Source: Jiella mangrovi
GTDB taxonomy: Bacteria; Pseudomonadota; Alphaproteobacteria; Rhizobiales; Rhizobiaceae
Reading direction: 5' to 3'
Assembly: GCF_017815135.1 (NCBI RefSeq)
Contig: NZ_JAGJCF010000018.1
Location: forward strand, 1-64,000
DNA length: 64,000 nt
A model generated the notes under the pieces. The model saw only the letters and a program-made list of their open reading frames with translations, was not told where the DNA came from and did no database searches. Position numbers and translations under genes: made by a program. Positions within the stretch are counted from its first letter, which is position 1. Each line of letters begins with the position of its first letter. This document shows positions 56,165-64,000 of the stretch, piece after piece.

Positions 56165-57616
56165 ATGAGCCAAGCCAGCGAAAAACCCCGCACGATCTAC
56201 GACAAGATCTGGGACGCCCATCTGATCGGCAGCCCGGACGACGAGTCGACGCTGATCTATATCGACCGCCACCTCGTCCACGAGGTGACCAGCCCCCAGG
56301 CCTTCGAGGGCCTGCGCATGGCCGGCCGCAAGGTGCATCAGCCGGGGCGCACCCTGGCCGTCGTCGATCACAACGTGCCGACGACCGCCGACCGCGTGAA
56401 CGGCATCAAGAACGAGGAAAGCCGGATCCAGGTCGAGGCGCTGGCGAAGAACGCCGCCGATTTCGGCATCGAATATTTCGACGCCGCCGACAATCGCCAG
56501 GGCATCGTCCACATCATCGGCCCCGAGCAGGGCTTCACCCTGCCGGGCATGACCATCGTCTGCGGCGACAGCCACACCTCCACCCATGGCGCCTTCGGGG
56601 CGCTCGCCCACGGCATCGGCACCTCCGAGGTCGAGCATGTGCTGGCCACCCAGACGCTGATCCAGGCCAAGGCCAAGAACATGCTGGTCGAGGTCGACGG
56701 GCCGATCCCCGAGGGCGTCACCGCCAAGGACATCATCCTCGCCATCATCGGCCAGATCGGCACGGCGGGCGGCACCGGCTACGTCATCGAATATGCCGGC
56801 GAGGCAATCCAGCAATTGTCGATGGAAGGCCGGATGACGATCTGCAACATGTCGATCGAAGGCGGTGCCCGGGCCGGGCTGATCGCCCCCGACGAGACCA
56901 CCTTCGCCTATATCAAGGACAAGCCGCGCGCCCCCAAGGGCGAGGAGTTCGAAAAGGCCGTCGCCTATTGGAAGACGCTCGTCTCCGACGAAGGTGCCCA
57001 TTACGACAAGGTCATCAAGCTCGACGCCCGCAACCTGCCGCCGATCCTCACCTGGGGCTCCTCGCCGGAGGACGTCGTTGCGATCGACGGCGTCGTGCCC
57101 GATCCGGCCGAGATTCCCGACGAGAACAAGCGCAAGTCGAAACAGCGGGCGCTCGACTATATGGGCCTGACGCCGGGCACCAAGATGACCGACATCACCA
57201 TCGACCGGGTGTTCCTCGGCTCCTGCACCAACGCCCGCATCGAGGATCTGCGCGCCGCCGCCAAGATCGTCGAGGGCCGCAAAGTGGCCGATACGGTTTC
57301 CGCGATGGTCGTGCCGGGCTCCGGCCTCGTCAAATTGCAGGCCGAAGCCGAAGGCCTCGACCGGGTGTTCAAGGATGCCGGCTTTGAATGGCGCGAGGCC
57401 GGCTGCTCCATGTGCCTCGGCATGAACGAAGACCGCCTCGCCCCCTATGAGCGCTGCGCCTCCACCTCGAACCGCAATTTCGAGGGCCGCCAGGGCTCCA
57501 AGGGCCGCACCCACCTCGTCTCCCCTGCCATGGCGGCCGCCGCGGCGATCGCCGGACGCTTCGTCGATGTGCGGGAGTTCGGCAAGGCGGACGCGGCGCT
57601 GGAGCCGGCGGAGTAG
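56165..57616 (+). CDS. leuC: 3-isopropylmalate dehydratase large subunit
   Basis: Aconitase-family enzyme of leucine synthesis, isomerising 2- to 3-isopropylmalate with LeuD. 483 residues. [4Fe-4S] ligands are C354 ([10 protein letters not shown]), C414 and C417 (GCSMCLGMN). Other motifs are VVDHNVPTT (about 67), [15 protein letters not shown] (about 135) and the C-terminal [19 protein letters not shown]. leuD is not adjacent in this window, as often in Hyphomicrobiales. The ATG at 56165 matches the family start ([12 protein letters not shown]). Confidence 0.96.
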   Translation: MSQASEKPRTIYDKIWDAHLIGSPDDESTLIYIDRHLVHEVTSPQAFEGLRMAGRKVHQPGRTLAVVDHNVPTTADRVNGIKNEESRIQVEALAKNAADFGIEYFDAADNRQGIVHIIGPEQGFTLPGMTIVCGDSHTSTHGAFGALAHGIGTSEVEHVLATQTLIQAKAKNMLVEVDGPIPEGVTAKDIILAIIGQIGTAGGTGYVIEYAGEAIQQLSMEGRMTICNMSIEGGARAGLIAPDETTFAYIKDKPRAPKGEEFEKAVAYWKTLVSDEGAHYDKVIKLDARNLPPILTWGSSPEDVVAIDGVVPDPAEIPDENKRKSKQRALDYMGLTPGTKMTDITIDRVFLGSCTNARIEDLRAAAKIVEGRKVADTVSAMVVPGSGLVKLQAEAEGLDRVFKDAGFEWREAGCSMCLGMNEDRLAPYERCASTSNRNFEGRQGSKGRTHLVSPAMAAAAAIAGRFVDVREFGKADAALEPAE

Positions 57617-57694
57617 GCTGGCCGAGGCCGAGGGCGTCGCTCGTTTTACCCTGTTCCGGAGGAAGTTCGGGCCGGGGCGAGGGGCGCGGCGCCA

Positions 57695-57743
57695 CCCCCT
57701 CGCCCTTCGAGGTCGCCTTCGGCGGCACCTCAGGATGAGGGGG
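57695..57743. repeat. Palindromic repeat between leuC and kdgK
   Basis: CCCCCTC (57695-57701) pairs with GAGGGGG (57737-57743); inner AGGT-GCC / GGC-ACCT stems add to it. The sequence CTCGCCCTTCGAGG...CCTCAGGATGAG is shared with the repeat at 35720-35775, so it is a second copy of that family. It may also serve as a terminator for the two convergent genes. Confidence 0.7.
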
Positions 57744-57849
57744 ACTGACCGGCCGGCGAGCCCGACAAGGTGACATCTCGGGGCTCGCCTCGTTCGCGCA
57801 GGTCCGAACGATCGGAACCCTACCCAAGGCCTGCGGGCCTTCTGGCTCC

Positions 57850-58761
57850 CTACCCGACCAGCGCCCCGTGCCCCCCGACGACATGCGAGGCCAGCCGATG
57901 GCCGGCGAGCGTTGCCTCCATCGGCCCGATGCCGCCGAGCCTTGCTGCGAGATAGGCGGCGTTGAAGCTGTCGCCGGCGCCGGTCGTGTCGACGAGTTGT
58001 TTCGGCGGAACGCAGGCTACCGTTTCGCTCTGCCGACCGTCGCCCCACGACACCAAGGCCGCGCCGCCGCCATCCTTGACGACGACCTCGCCGACACCGA
58101 GGCCGTGATAGCGCGCGGCGGTCGCCTCGGGCGTTTCGTCGCCGAAGGCGGCGCGCTCGTCGTCGAAGCTCGGCAGGCACAGGGTCGATACTTTGGCCGC
58201 CGCCTCGATCGCGGCTTTCGCGGTCGCGGTGTCCGGCCAGAGGCGGGGCCGGATGTTGGGATCGAAGGCCACCAGCTTGCCGGACGCGCGCGCACGCTCG
58301 ACGCGCTCCAGAAGCCTCTTGCGGCCGGCCTTCGGCAGAATCGCAAGGGTTATGCCGGAAAAGTAGAAGGCGTCACCGGACGAGAAGATCCGGTCGAGAT
58401 GCGCCTCGTCGTCGGCCAGCCGTTTCGCGGCCGCCATGTCGCGCCAATAGGAGAAGGACCGTTCGCCGTCTCTCAGATGGATCATGTAGAGGCCCGGCGA
58501 CGCGCCTTCGATCCGCCGCACGGCATCCGTCTCGATCCCCGCCGCGTCGAAGAAGCCGAGCATTTCGTCCGACATCGTGTCGGTGCCGAGCGCCGTCAGA
58601 TAGGCGGCCCGCCAGCCCGCCGGGGCGTTGCGCGCGAAATGCCAGAGCGTGTTGAAGGTGTCGCCGGCAAATCCCCTGCGATAGAGCCCGTCGCCGGCGA
58701 CGGACAATTCCACCATGCATTCCCCGATCGCCACGAAGCGTGACGGCTGCGATCCACTCAA
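57850..58761 (-). CDS. kdgK: PfkB-family sugar kinase, probably 2-keto-3-deoxygluconate kinase
   Basis: 303 residues, ribokinase/PfkB fold. IGECMVELS at about 12-20 is the KdgK-type opening; GDTFNTLWHFAR gives the substrate-loop glycine/aspartate, FDPNIRPRLW (about 165) follows, and the catalytic PfkB signature DTTGAGDSFNAAYLAA is at about 256-271. Phosphorylates KDG in the Entner-Doudoroff/pectin route if the call is right; other sugar acids are possible. The start is TTG 58761 with GGAG 8-10 bases upstream; an in-frame GTG nine codons later is an alternative. Confidence 0.82.
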   Translation of the reverse strand: MSGSQPSRFVAIGECMVELSVAGDGLYRRGFAGDTFNTLWHFARNAPAGWRAAYLTALGTDTMSDEMLGFFDAAGIETDAVRRIEGASPGLYMIHLRDGERSFSYWRDMAAAKRLADDEAHLDRIFSSGDAFYFSGITLAILPKAGRKRLLERVERARASGKLVAFDPNIRPRLWPDTATAKAAIEAAAKVSTLCLPSFDDERAAFGDETPEATAARYHGLGVGEVVVKDGGGAALVSWGDGRQSETVACVPPKQLVDTTGAGDSFNAAYLAARLGGIGPMEATLAGHRLASHVVGGHGALVG

Positions 58762-58808
58762 GACAGCTGCTCCAACAGGCTCGAATCCGACGGTTCCGGA
58801 TCAGATGC

Positions 58809-58910
58809 CTGGAGCGCCATGCGTCCGACAGGACGCAGAATGGACGCTCCAAGCGTCCCGATCGACGCATCGTGCTTTCCGAAAATCGATTCCGATTTTC
58901 GGGCCGATGC
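58809..58910. repeat. Composite intergenic repeat upstream of kdgK
   Basis: Two adjoining palindromes. Part 1 (58809-58852) matches the repeat at 8423-8468 (GGAGCGCC-TGCGT...ACGCTCCAA). Part 2 has CCGAAAATCG (58879-58888) / CGATTTTCGG (58893-58902), nested in GCATCG (58868-58873) / CGATGC (58905-58910). This pair of elements looks like a dispersed rhizobial repeat. Confidence 0.7.
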
Positions 58911-58977
58911 TGTAGCAGCGGAGATCGGGACGGTACACCCGTCGAGCGTCACGACGGCTTTCGCCCTCTCCCGCTCG

Positions 58978-59274
58978 TTACCGACGGCCCGTCAGGCAGC
59001 GGCGATAGGCGCGGTCGCCGCTTCGCTCGGCGCTCTGGCGCGTCAGGGCTCGGACCCCGAAACCGTCCTCGCCGCGATCGACGCGGTTTTCATAGGCGTT
59101 TGCGGCGGTCTGGCGGGCATATTGCCGGCAAAATTCCGGAGTGCCCGGCCGATAGGGATTGGCTGAGACGCGGGCGCCGACAATCGGCGTGTTGTTGGGA
59201 TAAGGCGTGGAAGCCGTGCATGCGGCGAGAGCCGACAGGGCAAGGAGCGCGGGGGCAAAGGCGATGGGACGCAT
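58978..59274 (-). CDS. Small lipoprotein, 98 residues
   Basis: The signal peptide MRPIAFAPALLALSALAAC has lipobox cysteine C19. The mature part has NPYRPGTPEFCRQYARQTAANAY and a second cysteine pair partner near the C-terminus (C70-C93 possible). Rich in Arg and Ala; no enzyme motif. The inner ATG at 59274, with GGAG upstream, is used in place of the longer frame at 59343. Probably outer-membrane or periplasmic; function unknown. Confidence 0.72.
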   Translation of the reverse strand: MRPIAFAPALLALSALAACTASTPYPNNTPIVGARVSANPYRPGTPEFCRQYARQTAANAYENRVDRGEDGFGVRALTRQSAERSGDRAYRRCLTGRR

Positions 59275-59468
59275 CAGGAAACTCCGGGTGTTGGACCTGT
59301 CCACTTCAACCACCCAATCTGCAGTCCGGCCGCGATAAGCCAAATGTGATCAATCAGATGTGTCTGACCGATCGGCAAGAGCCGCGGCGCCGTTCTCCAT
59401 CCCCGCCAGAGCCTGCGGTTCGATCGAACGGTTTGACGGGCGCCTGAAATCCTGTCCAACTCCAGGCC

Positions 59469-60890
59469 ATGCGGACCCGCGAGATTCCCTTTCAGCCACC
59501 CGAGATCGCCGCAGAAAAATTGCGCGATCTCGGCAGGCTCGCATTCCTCGACAGCGCCATGGTTCACCCGGCGCTCGGTCGATATTCCTATGTCGCGGCC
59601 GATCCTTTCGCGGTCTTCACCGTCGACGCGGCTGGGCCAAGGCTCGATGGCGAGCCTTTGAAGGCCACCCCGCTCGCGGCGCTGAAGTCCCTGCTCGGCC
59701 GCTTCGCCGCGCAGGTGATGCCGGGTCTTCCGCCGTTTCAGGGCGGTGCGATGGGAATGATCGCCTACGATTTCGGCCACCATCTCGAAACGCTCGCCAA
59801 ACCGGCCGATCTCGACCCGGAAAAGCCGACGATCCGCCTCGGCCTTTACGATACGGTTCTCGCCTTCGACCTGTCGGAGCGCCGCGCATTCCTCGTCTCG
59901 ACCGGGCACCCGGAACCCGGCGAACGCGCGAGGGCCGATCGCGCCGAGGCAAGGCTGGCGGCGTTTTCAGACAAGCTCGCGGCGCCGTTGCCAGAGCCCG
60001 GCGCAGCAGCGGCGGCGTCGCCCGGCTCGTTTCGCTGGCGTTCGAACTTCTTCGCGCCTCGCTACAGGCAAGGTATCGAGCGAGTTCGGGAATACATTCT
60101 CGACGGCGACATCTTCCAGGCCAACATCGCCCAGACCTTTACCGCCGCGACGCCCGCGGGGTTCGACCCGTTCCGGCTTTATCTCAAACTCCGCCGGACC
60201 AATGCCGCCCCCTTCGGCGGCTTTTTCGATTTCGGCGATCTTCAGGTCGCCTCGTCTTCGCCCGAGCGCTTCGTGAGCGTTTCAAAAGGGGTCGTGGAAG
60301 CCCGGCCGATCAAGGGAACGGCCAAACGCTCCGCCGACCGGACCGAGGACGAGCGCCTTGCCGCAGAGCTCCTCGCTTCGGAAAAGGACCGGGCGGAAAA
60401 CGTGATGATCGTCGATCTTCTGCGCAACGACATCGCGCGGGTCTGCGAGGCGGATTCGGTCGAGGTGCCGGTCCTTTGCGGGCTCGAGAGCTATGCGGCG
60501 GTCCATCATCTCGTCTCGGTCGTCACCGGCAGGCTCGCCGAGGGACGCGACGCGACGGATCTGATCGCCGCGGCCTTTCCCGGCGGCTCGATCACCGGTG
60601 CGCCGAAAATTCGGGCCATGGACATCATCACGGAAATCGAGAACACGGCGCGCGGCCCCTATTGCGGTTCGCTCGGCTATATCGGCTTCGACGGGACGAT
60701 GGATCTCAACATCGCGATCCGCACCGTCAGCTTCGAAAAGGGCGAGGCGAAGCTCTCGGCCGGCGGCGGCATCACGGTGCTCTCCGATCCCGCCGCCGAA
60801 TACGAGGAGACCTTTACCAAGGCGACGCGCGTCTTCGCGGCGTTCGGCAGCGACGACGACGGCGACGGCGGCGGCGAGGGCCTGCAGTGA
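59469..60890 (+). CDS. pabB: Aminodeoxychorismate synthase component I
   Basis: Chorismate-binding enzyme of p-aminobenzoate (folate) synthesis: makes 4-amino-4-deoxychorismate using ammonia from PabA. 473 residues. The PabB-type PIKGTAKR (about 278; anthranilate synthase has PIAGT), DLLRNDIARVC (about 317) and GGSITGAPKIRAMDII (about 375) are visible. C-terminal AGGGITVLSDPAAEYEET closes the active site. It heads the pabB-pabA-pabC operon; its TGA overlaps the GTG of pabA. Confidence 0.93.
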   Translation: MRTREIPFQPPEIAAEKLRDLGRLAFLDSAMVHPALGRYSYVAADPFAVFTVDAAGPRLDGEPLKATPLAALKSLLGRFAAQVMPGLPPFQGGAMGMIAYDFGHHLETLAKPADLDPEKPTIRLGLYDTVLAFDLSERRAFLVSTGHPEPGERARADRAEARLAAFSDKLAAPLPEPGAAAAASPGSFRWRSNFFAPRYRQGIERVREYILDGDIFQANIAQTFTAATPAGFDPFRLYLKLRRTNAAPFGGFFDFGDLQVASSSPERFVSVSKGVVEARPIKGTAKRSADRTEDERLAAELLASEKDRAENVMIVDLLRNDIARVCEADSVEVPVLCGLESYAAVHHLVSVVTGRLAEGRDATDLIAAAFPGGSITGAPKIRAMDIITEIENTARGPYCGSLGYIGFDGTMDLNIAIRTVSFEKGEAKLSAGGGITVLSDPAAEYEETFTKATRVFAAFGSDDDGDGGGEGLQ

Positions 60891-61483
60891 GGGTTCTCGT
60901 CATCGACAACTATGACAGCTTCGTCTTCAACGTCGCCCGCTACTTCATCCGCCTCGGCGCCGAGACGACGGTCGTCCGCAACGACGCCGTCGCCGTCGAA
61001 GCGATCGCGGCGGACCCGCCGGATGCCATCGTCGTGTCGCCGGGCCCTTGTGCGCCGAAGGACGCGGGCATCTCGATAGACCTCGTGGCGAGACTTTCCG
61101 GCACCCTCCCGATCCTTGGAATATGCCTCGGCCATCAGGTCATCGGAGCAGTCTTCGGCGGCAACGTCACCCGCGCCATCCGCCCCATGCACGGCCGCGC
61201 ATCCACCATCCGCCACGCCGGCACCGGGCTCTTTGCCGGACTTGCCGACACGGCCGATGTCGGGCGATACCATTCGCTCATCGTCGAAGACACCGAGGAC
61301 ATGCTCGCGCGTCTGTCCATCGACGCCAGGTCATCGGAGGGAGAGATCATGGCCCTTTCCCATCGCAAGCATCCGACCTTCGGCGTCCAGTTCCATCCGG
61401 AATCCATTCTCACCGAGGACGGCGACCGGATGGTCGCGAACTTCCTCGATCTGGCGCGGCGGTTCCATGCCCCAGAGCGCTGA
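60887..61483 (+). CDS. pabA: Aminodeoxychorismate synthase glutaminase component (PabA/TrpG type)
   Basis: 198 residues, class I glutamine amidotransferase. Oxyanion loop SPGPCAPKDAG (about 50), nucleophile cysteine in GICLGHQVIG (about 79) and the catalytic His-Glu in FGVQFHPESILT (about 167). The start is GTG 60887 overlapping the pabB stop (GTGA). The setting between pabB and pabC makes PabA more likely than TrpG, though one protein can serve both. Confidence 0.9.
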   Translation: MRVLVIDNYDSFVFNVARYFIRLGAETTVVRNDAVAVEAIAADPPDAIVVSPGPCAPKDAGISIDLVARLSGTLPILGICLGHQVIGAVFGGNVTRAIRPMHGRASTIRHAGTGLFAGLADTADVGRYHSLIVEDTEDMLARLSIDARSSEGEIMALSHRKHPTFGVQFHPESILTEDGDRMVANFLDLARRFHAPER

Positions 61484-62354
61484 GGTGATCTGGCGGGATG
61501 GAACGTTCCGCCCGAGCGAAGGCGCGATCGATGCGAACGACCGTGGCCTGCTCCTCGCCGACGGCGTCTTCGACACGGCTCTCGTTCTGAACGGCCGGGT
61601 GTTCCGCCGCCAGGATCATCTTGCAAGGCTCGCGGCGGCCTGTTCGACCCTGCAGATCCCCGCCGAGACCGCCTTGCTGCGATCGGCCATGGCCGCGCTC
61701 GCCGGCCGATGCGGCGACGGCTCGATCCGGCTGACGGTGACGCGCGGCCCCGCCCCGCGCGGCCTCGCCTTTCCGGCAGCGCCAAAACCGACGATTCTCG
61801 GAAGCTATGCGCCGCTCGCCCCCGCGCTGATGTTCCGGCCGGTCGCCCTTGCGACCGCCGCGATCCGGCGCAACGAGACCTCGCCGACCTCGCGGGTGAA
61901 GACGCTCTCCTATCTCGACGCCGTCCTTGCCGCCGAGGCCGCGAAAGCCGCCGGCGCCGACGACGCGCTGTTTTTGAACGGCGCCGGACGGATCGCCTCG
62001 ACGAACCTCGCCAACCTCTTCCTCTTGCAGTCGGACCGCCTGTCGACGCCCGCTCTGTCGGAAGGCGTGCTGCCCGGCATCACACGCAGCTGGATCATCG
62101 CCGATGCCGATGCCGCCGGGCTTAGGGTGGAAGAGCGCGAGATTTCGCCGGACATTCCCGCAGGCGCAGCGGTTTTTGCGACCAACAGCCTGCGCCTGAT
62201 CGCCCCCGTCGCCAGCCTCGACGGCAAGACGCTGCCGAAGCACCCTGCCATCCTCGCATTGGCGACGCGGTTATGCGAAGCGATCCAGGCAGAGTGTGGC
62301 CGCGACCCGCGCGAATACGGCGCCTCGCTCGCGGCCCTCGCGCCCGCGGACTGA
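61467..62354 (+). CDS. pabC: Aminodeoxychorismate lyase (class IV aminotransferase fold)
   Basis: 295 residues, PLP enzyme that releases pyruvate to give p-aminobenzoate. RGLLLADGVFDTAL (about 27) and VKTLSYLDAVLAAEAA (about 145; the catalytic lysine is in VKTLSY) are the family features, followed by ASTNLANLFLL and PGITRSWII. ATG 61467 lies inside the end of pabA (17-base overlap). D-amino acid or branched-chain aminotransferase activity is excluded mainly by context. Convergent with folA: stops are adjacent. Confidence 0.88.
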   Translation: MPQSAEVIWRDGTFRPSEGAIDANDRGLLLADGVFDTALVLNGRVFRRQDHLARLAAACSTLQIPAETALLRSAMAALAGRCGDGSIRLTVTRGPAPRGLAFPAAPKPTILGSYAPLAPALMFRPVALATAAIRRNETSPTSRVKTLSYLDAVLAAEAAKAAGADDALFLNGAGRIASTNLANLFLLQSDRLSTPALSEGVLPGITRSWIIADADAAGLRVEEREISPDIPAGAAVFATNSLRLIAPVASLDGKTLPKHPAILALATRLCEAIQAECGRDPREYGASLAALAPAD

Positions 62355-62789
62355 TCAGCTCCGGCGCACCGTGCCGCCGGCCAGCAGCCACATGGGGTCG
62401 AACCAGGTGTCGGCCTCGCCGTCGAAGGGCAGCGTGTTGATGTCCCAATGCCGGACATGGGGCGCATAGGCCGACCAGACCGATGGGCCGCCCCCGACAT
62501 AAACGACGCGGCCTTCAAATCGCGACAGCACTTCGTCCGGCGCCTCATGCGAGCGGATCGTCACGATCTCGCGCTCCTTGCGGGCAAAATCGGGAAACGA
62601 CGCGACCGTCTTCGGCCCGGCGATCAGAACGTGGCCCCGGGTGATCTCGAAGAAACGCTCCACATCCTCGATGAAAGCCCGCTCGGTTCGCCCTTCCCAC
62701 GGCATTTCGCCATTCAGGCCCAATTGACCGCTTCTGCCGATCGCGCAGATCACCCTCACATCCGCCAAGCCTCGCCCTTTCAACGTCAT
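62355..62789 (-). CDS. folA: Dihydrofolate reductase, short form
   Basis: 144 residues, shorter than the usual 155-170. VRVICAIGRSGQLGLNGEMPW (residues 11-31) is the folate/NADPH entry; W31 corresponds to E. coli W22, and E36 falls where the catalytic D27 lies. IAGPKTVASF and VYVGGGPSVW are the NADPH-binding loops. After GEADTWFDP the chain stops without the last two beta strands. It may start at an internal GTG (near residue 11 or 13), since no strong ribosome site precedes ATG 62789. Next to pabC, fitting folate metabolism. Confidence 0.78.
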   Translation of the reverse strand: MTLKGRGLADVRVICAIGRSGQLGLNGEMPWEGRTERAFIEDVERFFEITRGHVLIAGPKTVASFPDFARKEREIVTIRSHEAPDEVLSRFEGRVVYVGGGPSVWSAYAPHVRHWDINTLPFDGEADTWFDPMWLLAGGTVRRS

Positions 62790-62998
62790 TTCAGCCTATG
62801 CGGACCCAAACGCCATTTTGAGCGTTTGCCAAGAGTCGAGGATGAGAATCGGACGGCATGGAGGCCGAGACGGCTGATTCGCCGCAATCGGTCCGGTTGC
62901 TGTTCGCGGCGCATGCCCATCGCATCAATAGACTTGGCCGTCGAAGAATTCAGGCTCCATAGGGGCGATTGGCGCCAACTCATTGGCGATAAGTAAAG

Positions 62999-63008
62999 CA
63001 TTTAAATG
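62999..63008. promoter_or_regulatory. Palindrome upstream of the MarR gene
   Basis: CATTTAAATG is a perfect 10-base palindrome in an AT-rich patch about 50 bases before the MarR start. MarR proteins often bind such sites and repress themselves. Pattern only. Confidence 0.3.
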
Positions 63009-63057
63009 ATCGCGCCCGCCTATTGGCCGAATATGCGGGGAAGAGATTCCCATCCAG

Positions 63058-63525
63058 ATGGAAGTGAAACATCGCAGCATGCTCTCCCCAGCGCCCCCCG
63101 TCATTGTTCCCTCGCTCCTGTCGATCGCCAAGTCGACACGCGCGTTTCTGACGATCCTGCTGGCCCGAATCGATCTTCATCCCGGCCAGGACCAGTTGCT
63201 GGACCGGCTCGAGGTCGAAAATCCCGTGAATGTTTCCACCCTCGCGGAGCTGTTGGCCGTTCGGCCCTCGACGGTTTCCAAGATGCTGGATCGGCTGATC
63301 GAACGGGGACTGGTTTCCCGCTCGGCCAACGCTCGCGACGCCCGCCGCACCATGGTGCATCTCACACCCGCTGGGCTCGAGGCGCAGCGCAACGTCCGCG
63401 AGATCTGGTCGAAGCTCGAGGCGGACCTGACTTCGGCGCTTAGCGCGGAAGAAATCTCCATGCTGGACGATTCCCTCTATCGGGCTGGAGATATTTTGAG
63501 CCAGAAGCTGCGCCGCCTGCGCTGA
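63058..63525 (+). CDS. MarR-family transcription regulator
   Basis: 155 residues. The winged helix-turn-helix lies at about 58-105: VSTLAELLAVRPSTVSKMLDRLIERGLVSRSANARDARRTMVHLT, with the wing DARR. Flanking helices form the dimer. Ligand and targets unknown. The start at ATG 63058 is uncertain; ATG 63079 is an alternative. The following galM is not clearly co-regulated. Confidence 0.9.
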   Translation: MEVKHRSMLSPAPPVIVPSLLSIAKSTRAFLTILLARIDLHPGQDQLLDRLEVENPVNVSTLAELLAVRPSTVSKMLDRLIERGLVSRSANARDARRTMVHLTPAGLEAQRNVREIWSKLEADLTSALSAEEISMLDDSLYRAGDILSQKLRRLR

Positions 63526-63636
63526 GCCGGGGCTCCCAAGCCAAAATACTTCGTTTGGATCTGATGCGACGTCTTCGTCCCGGCGCATTCGGTGCTATCT
63601 GGCAGCGTGCTGGAAACGAACGGACGGACAGGCATT

Positions 63637-64000
63637 TTGAGCGACTCTCCAACCATCATCATCGAAAAAGACGGCATGGCCGTCGAAATTCTCGCCCTTG
63701 GCGCCTCGGTCGTCAGCATCAGGCCTCGTGGTGCCCCCCATTCGATGGTTCTGAGCATGCCGCTCGACCAATACGGGGCGGCGAACCAATCCTATGCCGG
63801 CGCCAGCGTCGGGCGCTTCGCCAATCGCATCGCCCGCGGCCGCTTCGACCTTGCCGGACGATCCTACCAGCTGTCGATCAATGACGGCGTCAATCATCTG
63901 CATGGCGGAACCGGTGGCTTCTCGACCCAGGAATGGTCGATCCTGGAGCGCTCGCCCTCCCGCGCAGTTCTGACGACGACCGCCAAGGACGGCGACGACG
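63637..64000 (+). CDS. galM: Aldose 1-epimerase, 3' end cut by the window edge
   Basis: 121 codons present. Interconverts alpha and beta anomers of aldoses. ILALGASVVSIRPRG and YAGASVGRFANRIARGRFDL are typical, the second carrying the substrate-binding NR pair; NHLHGGTGGF holds the catalytic-region histidine. Start taken as TTG 63637 (giving MSDSPTIII...); a GTG at 63607 is the other choice. Confidence 0.85.
   Translation, partial: MSDSPTIIIEKDGMAVEILALGASVVSIRPRGAPHSMVLSMPLDQYGAANQSYAGASVGRFANRIARGRFDLAGRSYQLSINDGVNHLHGGTGGFSTQEWSILERSPSRAVLTTTAKDGDD

Overview
The window looks like chromosomal DNA of a GC-rich alphaproteobacterium of the order Hyphomicrobiales (Rhizobiales). The evidence is a short-form HisG paired with HisZ, tandem BA14K-domain proteins, a TamA/TamB pair, an rlmB / tRNA-Tyr / tRNA-Gly / tuf arrangement, an ImpJ-N-like type VI secretion block, and several palindromic intergenic repeats of the kind common in rhizobia. 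Family and genus cannot be fixed by eye; an Aurantimonadaceae-like lineage is only a guess. Both ends cut genes: tuf at the left, an aldose 1-epimerase at the right.

Layout. 1-2.9 kb: tuf (partial), tRNA-Gly(TCC), tRNA-Tyr(GTA), divergent rlmB, tRNA-Arg(CCT). 3.1-5.1 kb: thiN and divergent asd. 5.2-12.4 kb: a lower-GC HNH endonuclease, a GT39-like membrane glycosyltransferase, an OmpA lipoprotein, a TorF-type porin, a glycine-zipper lipoprotein, fumC and a DoxX protein. 12.5-16.9 kb: a small acidic protein and the hisS-hisZ-hisG operon. hisS carries an AT-rich internal segment, and hisZ and hisG are separated by a palindromic repeat. 17.3-21.0 kb: a tiny lipoprotein and a three-gene operon (radical SAM protein, nucleoside deaminase, DUF4130-UdgX fusion). 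21.3-22.6 kb: two BA14K genes. 22.7-26.7 kb: a form II coxSLM-like molybdenum hydroxylase operon. 27.3-35.5 kb: tamA-tamB, with an in-register 303-bp repeat array in tamB. 35.8-43.2 kb: a D-Ala-D-Ala carboxypeptidase, a DUF1045 phosphoesterase, an LTXXQ protein divergent from an OmpR/EnvZ-type two-component system, ppk2 and an MFS exporter. 43.2-45.5 kb: otsBA (trehalose). 45.6-55.7 kb: a type VI secretion operon tssK-tssL-tssM-tagF-pppA-ppkA. 56-62.8 kb: leuC, a KdgK-type kinase, a small lipoprotein, pabB-pabA-pabC and a convergent short folA. 63-64 kb: a MarR regulator and galM (partial).

How the genes work together. The T6SS block holds the membrane complex (TssL, TssM), the baseplate adaptor (TssK) and the kinase/phosphatase/TagF control branch. 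It lacks the sheath, tube, spike, ClpV and Fha genes, which must lie elsewhere if the system works. The pab genes supply p-aminobenzoate and folA the last reduction step of folate synthesis. The radical SAM / deaminase / DUF4130-UdgX operon is the best candidate for poorly described biology: it joins a uracil-DNA-binding enzyme, an uncharacterised radical SAM protein ending in a clamp-binding-like peptide, and a deaminase.

Many long open frames lie antisense to real genes because of the high G+C. They were left out.
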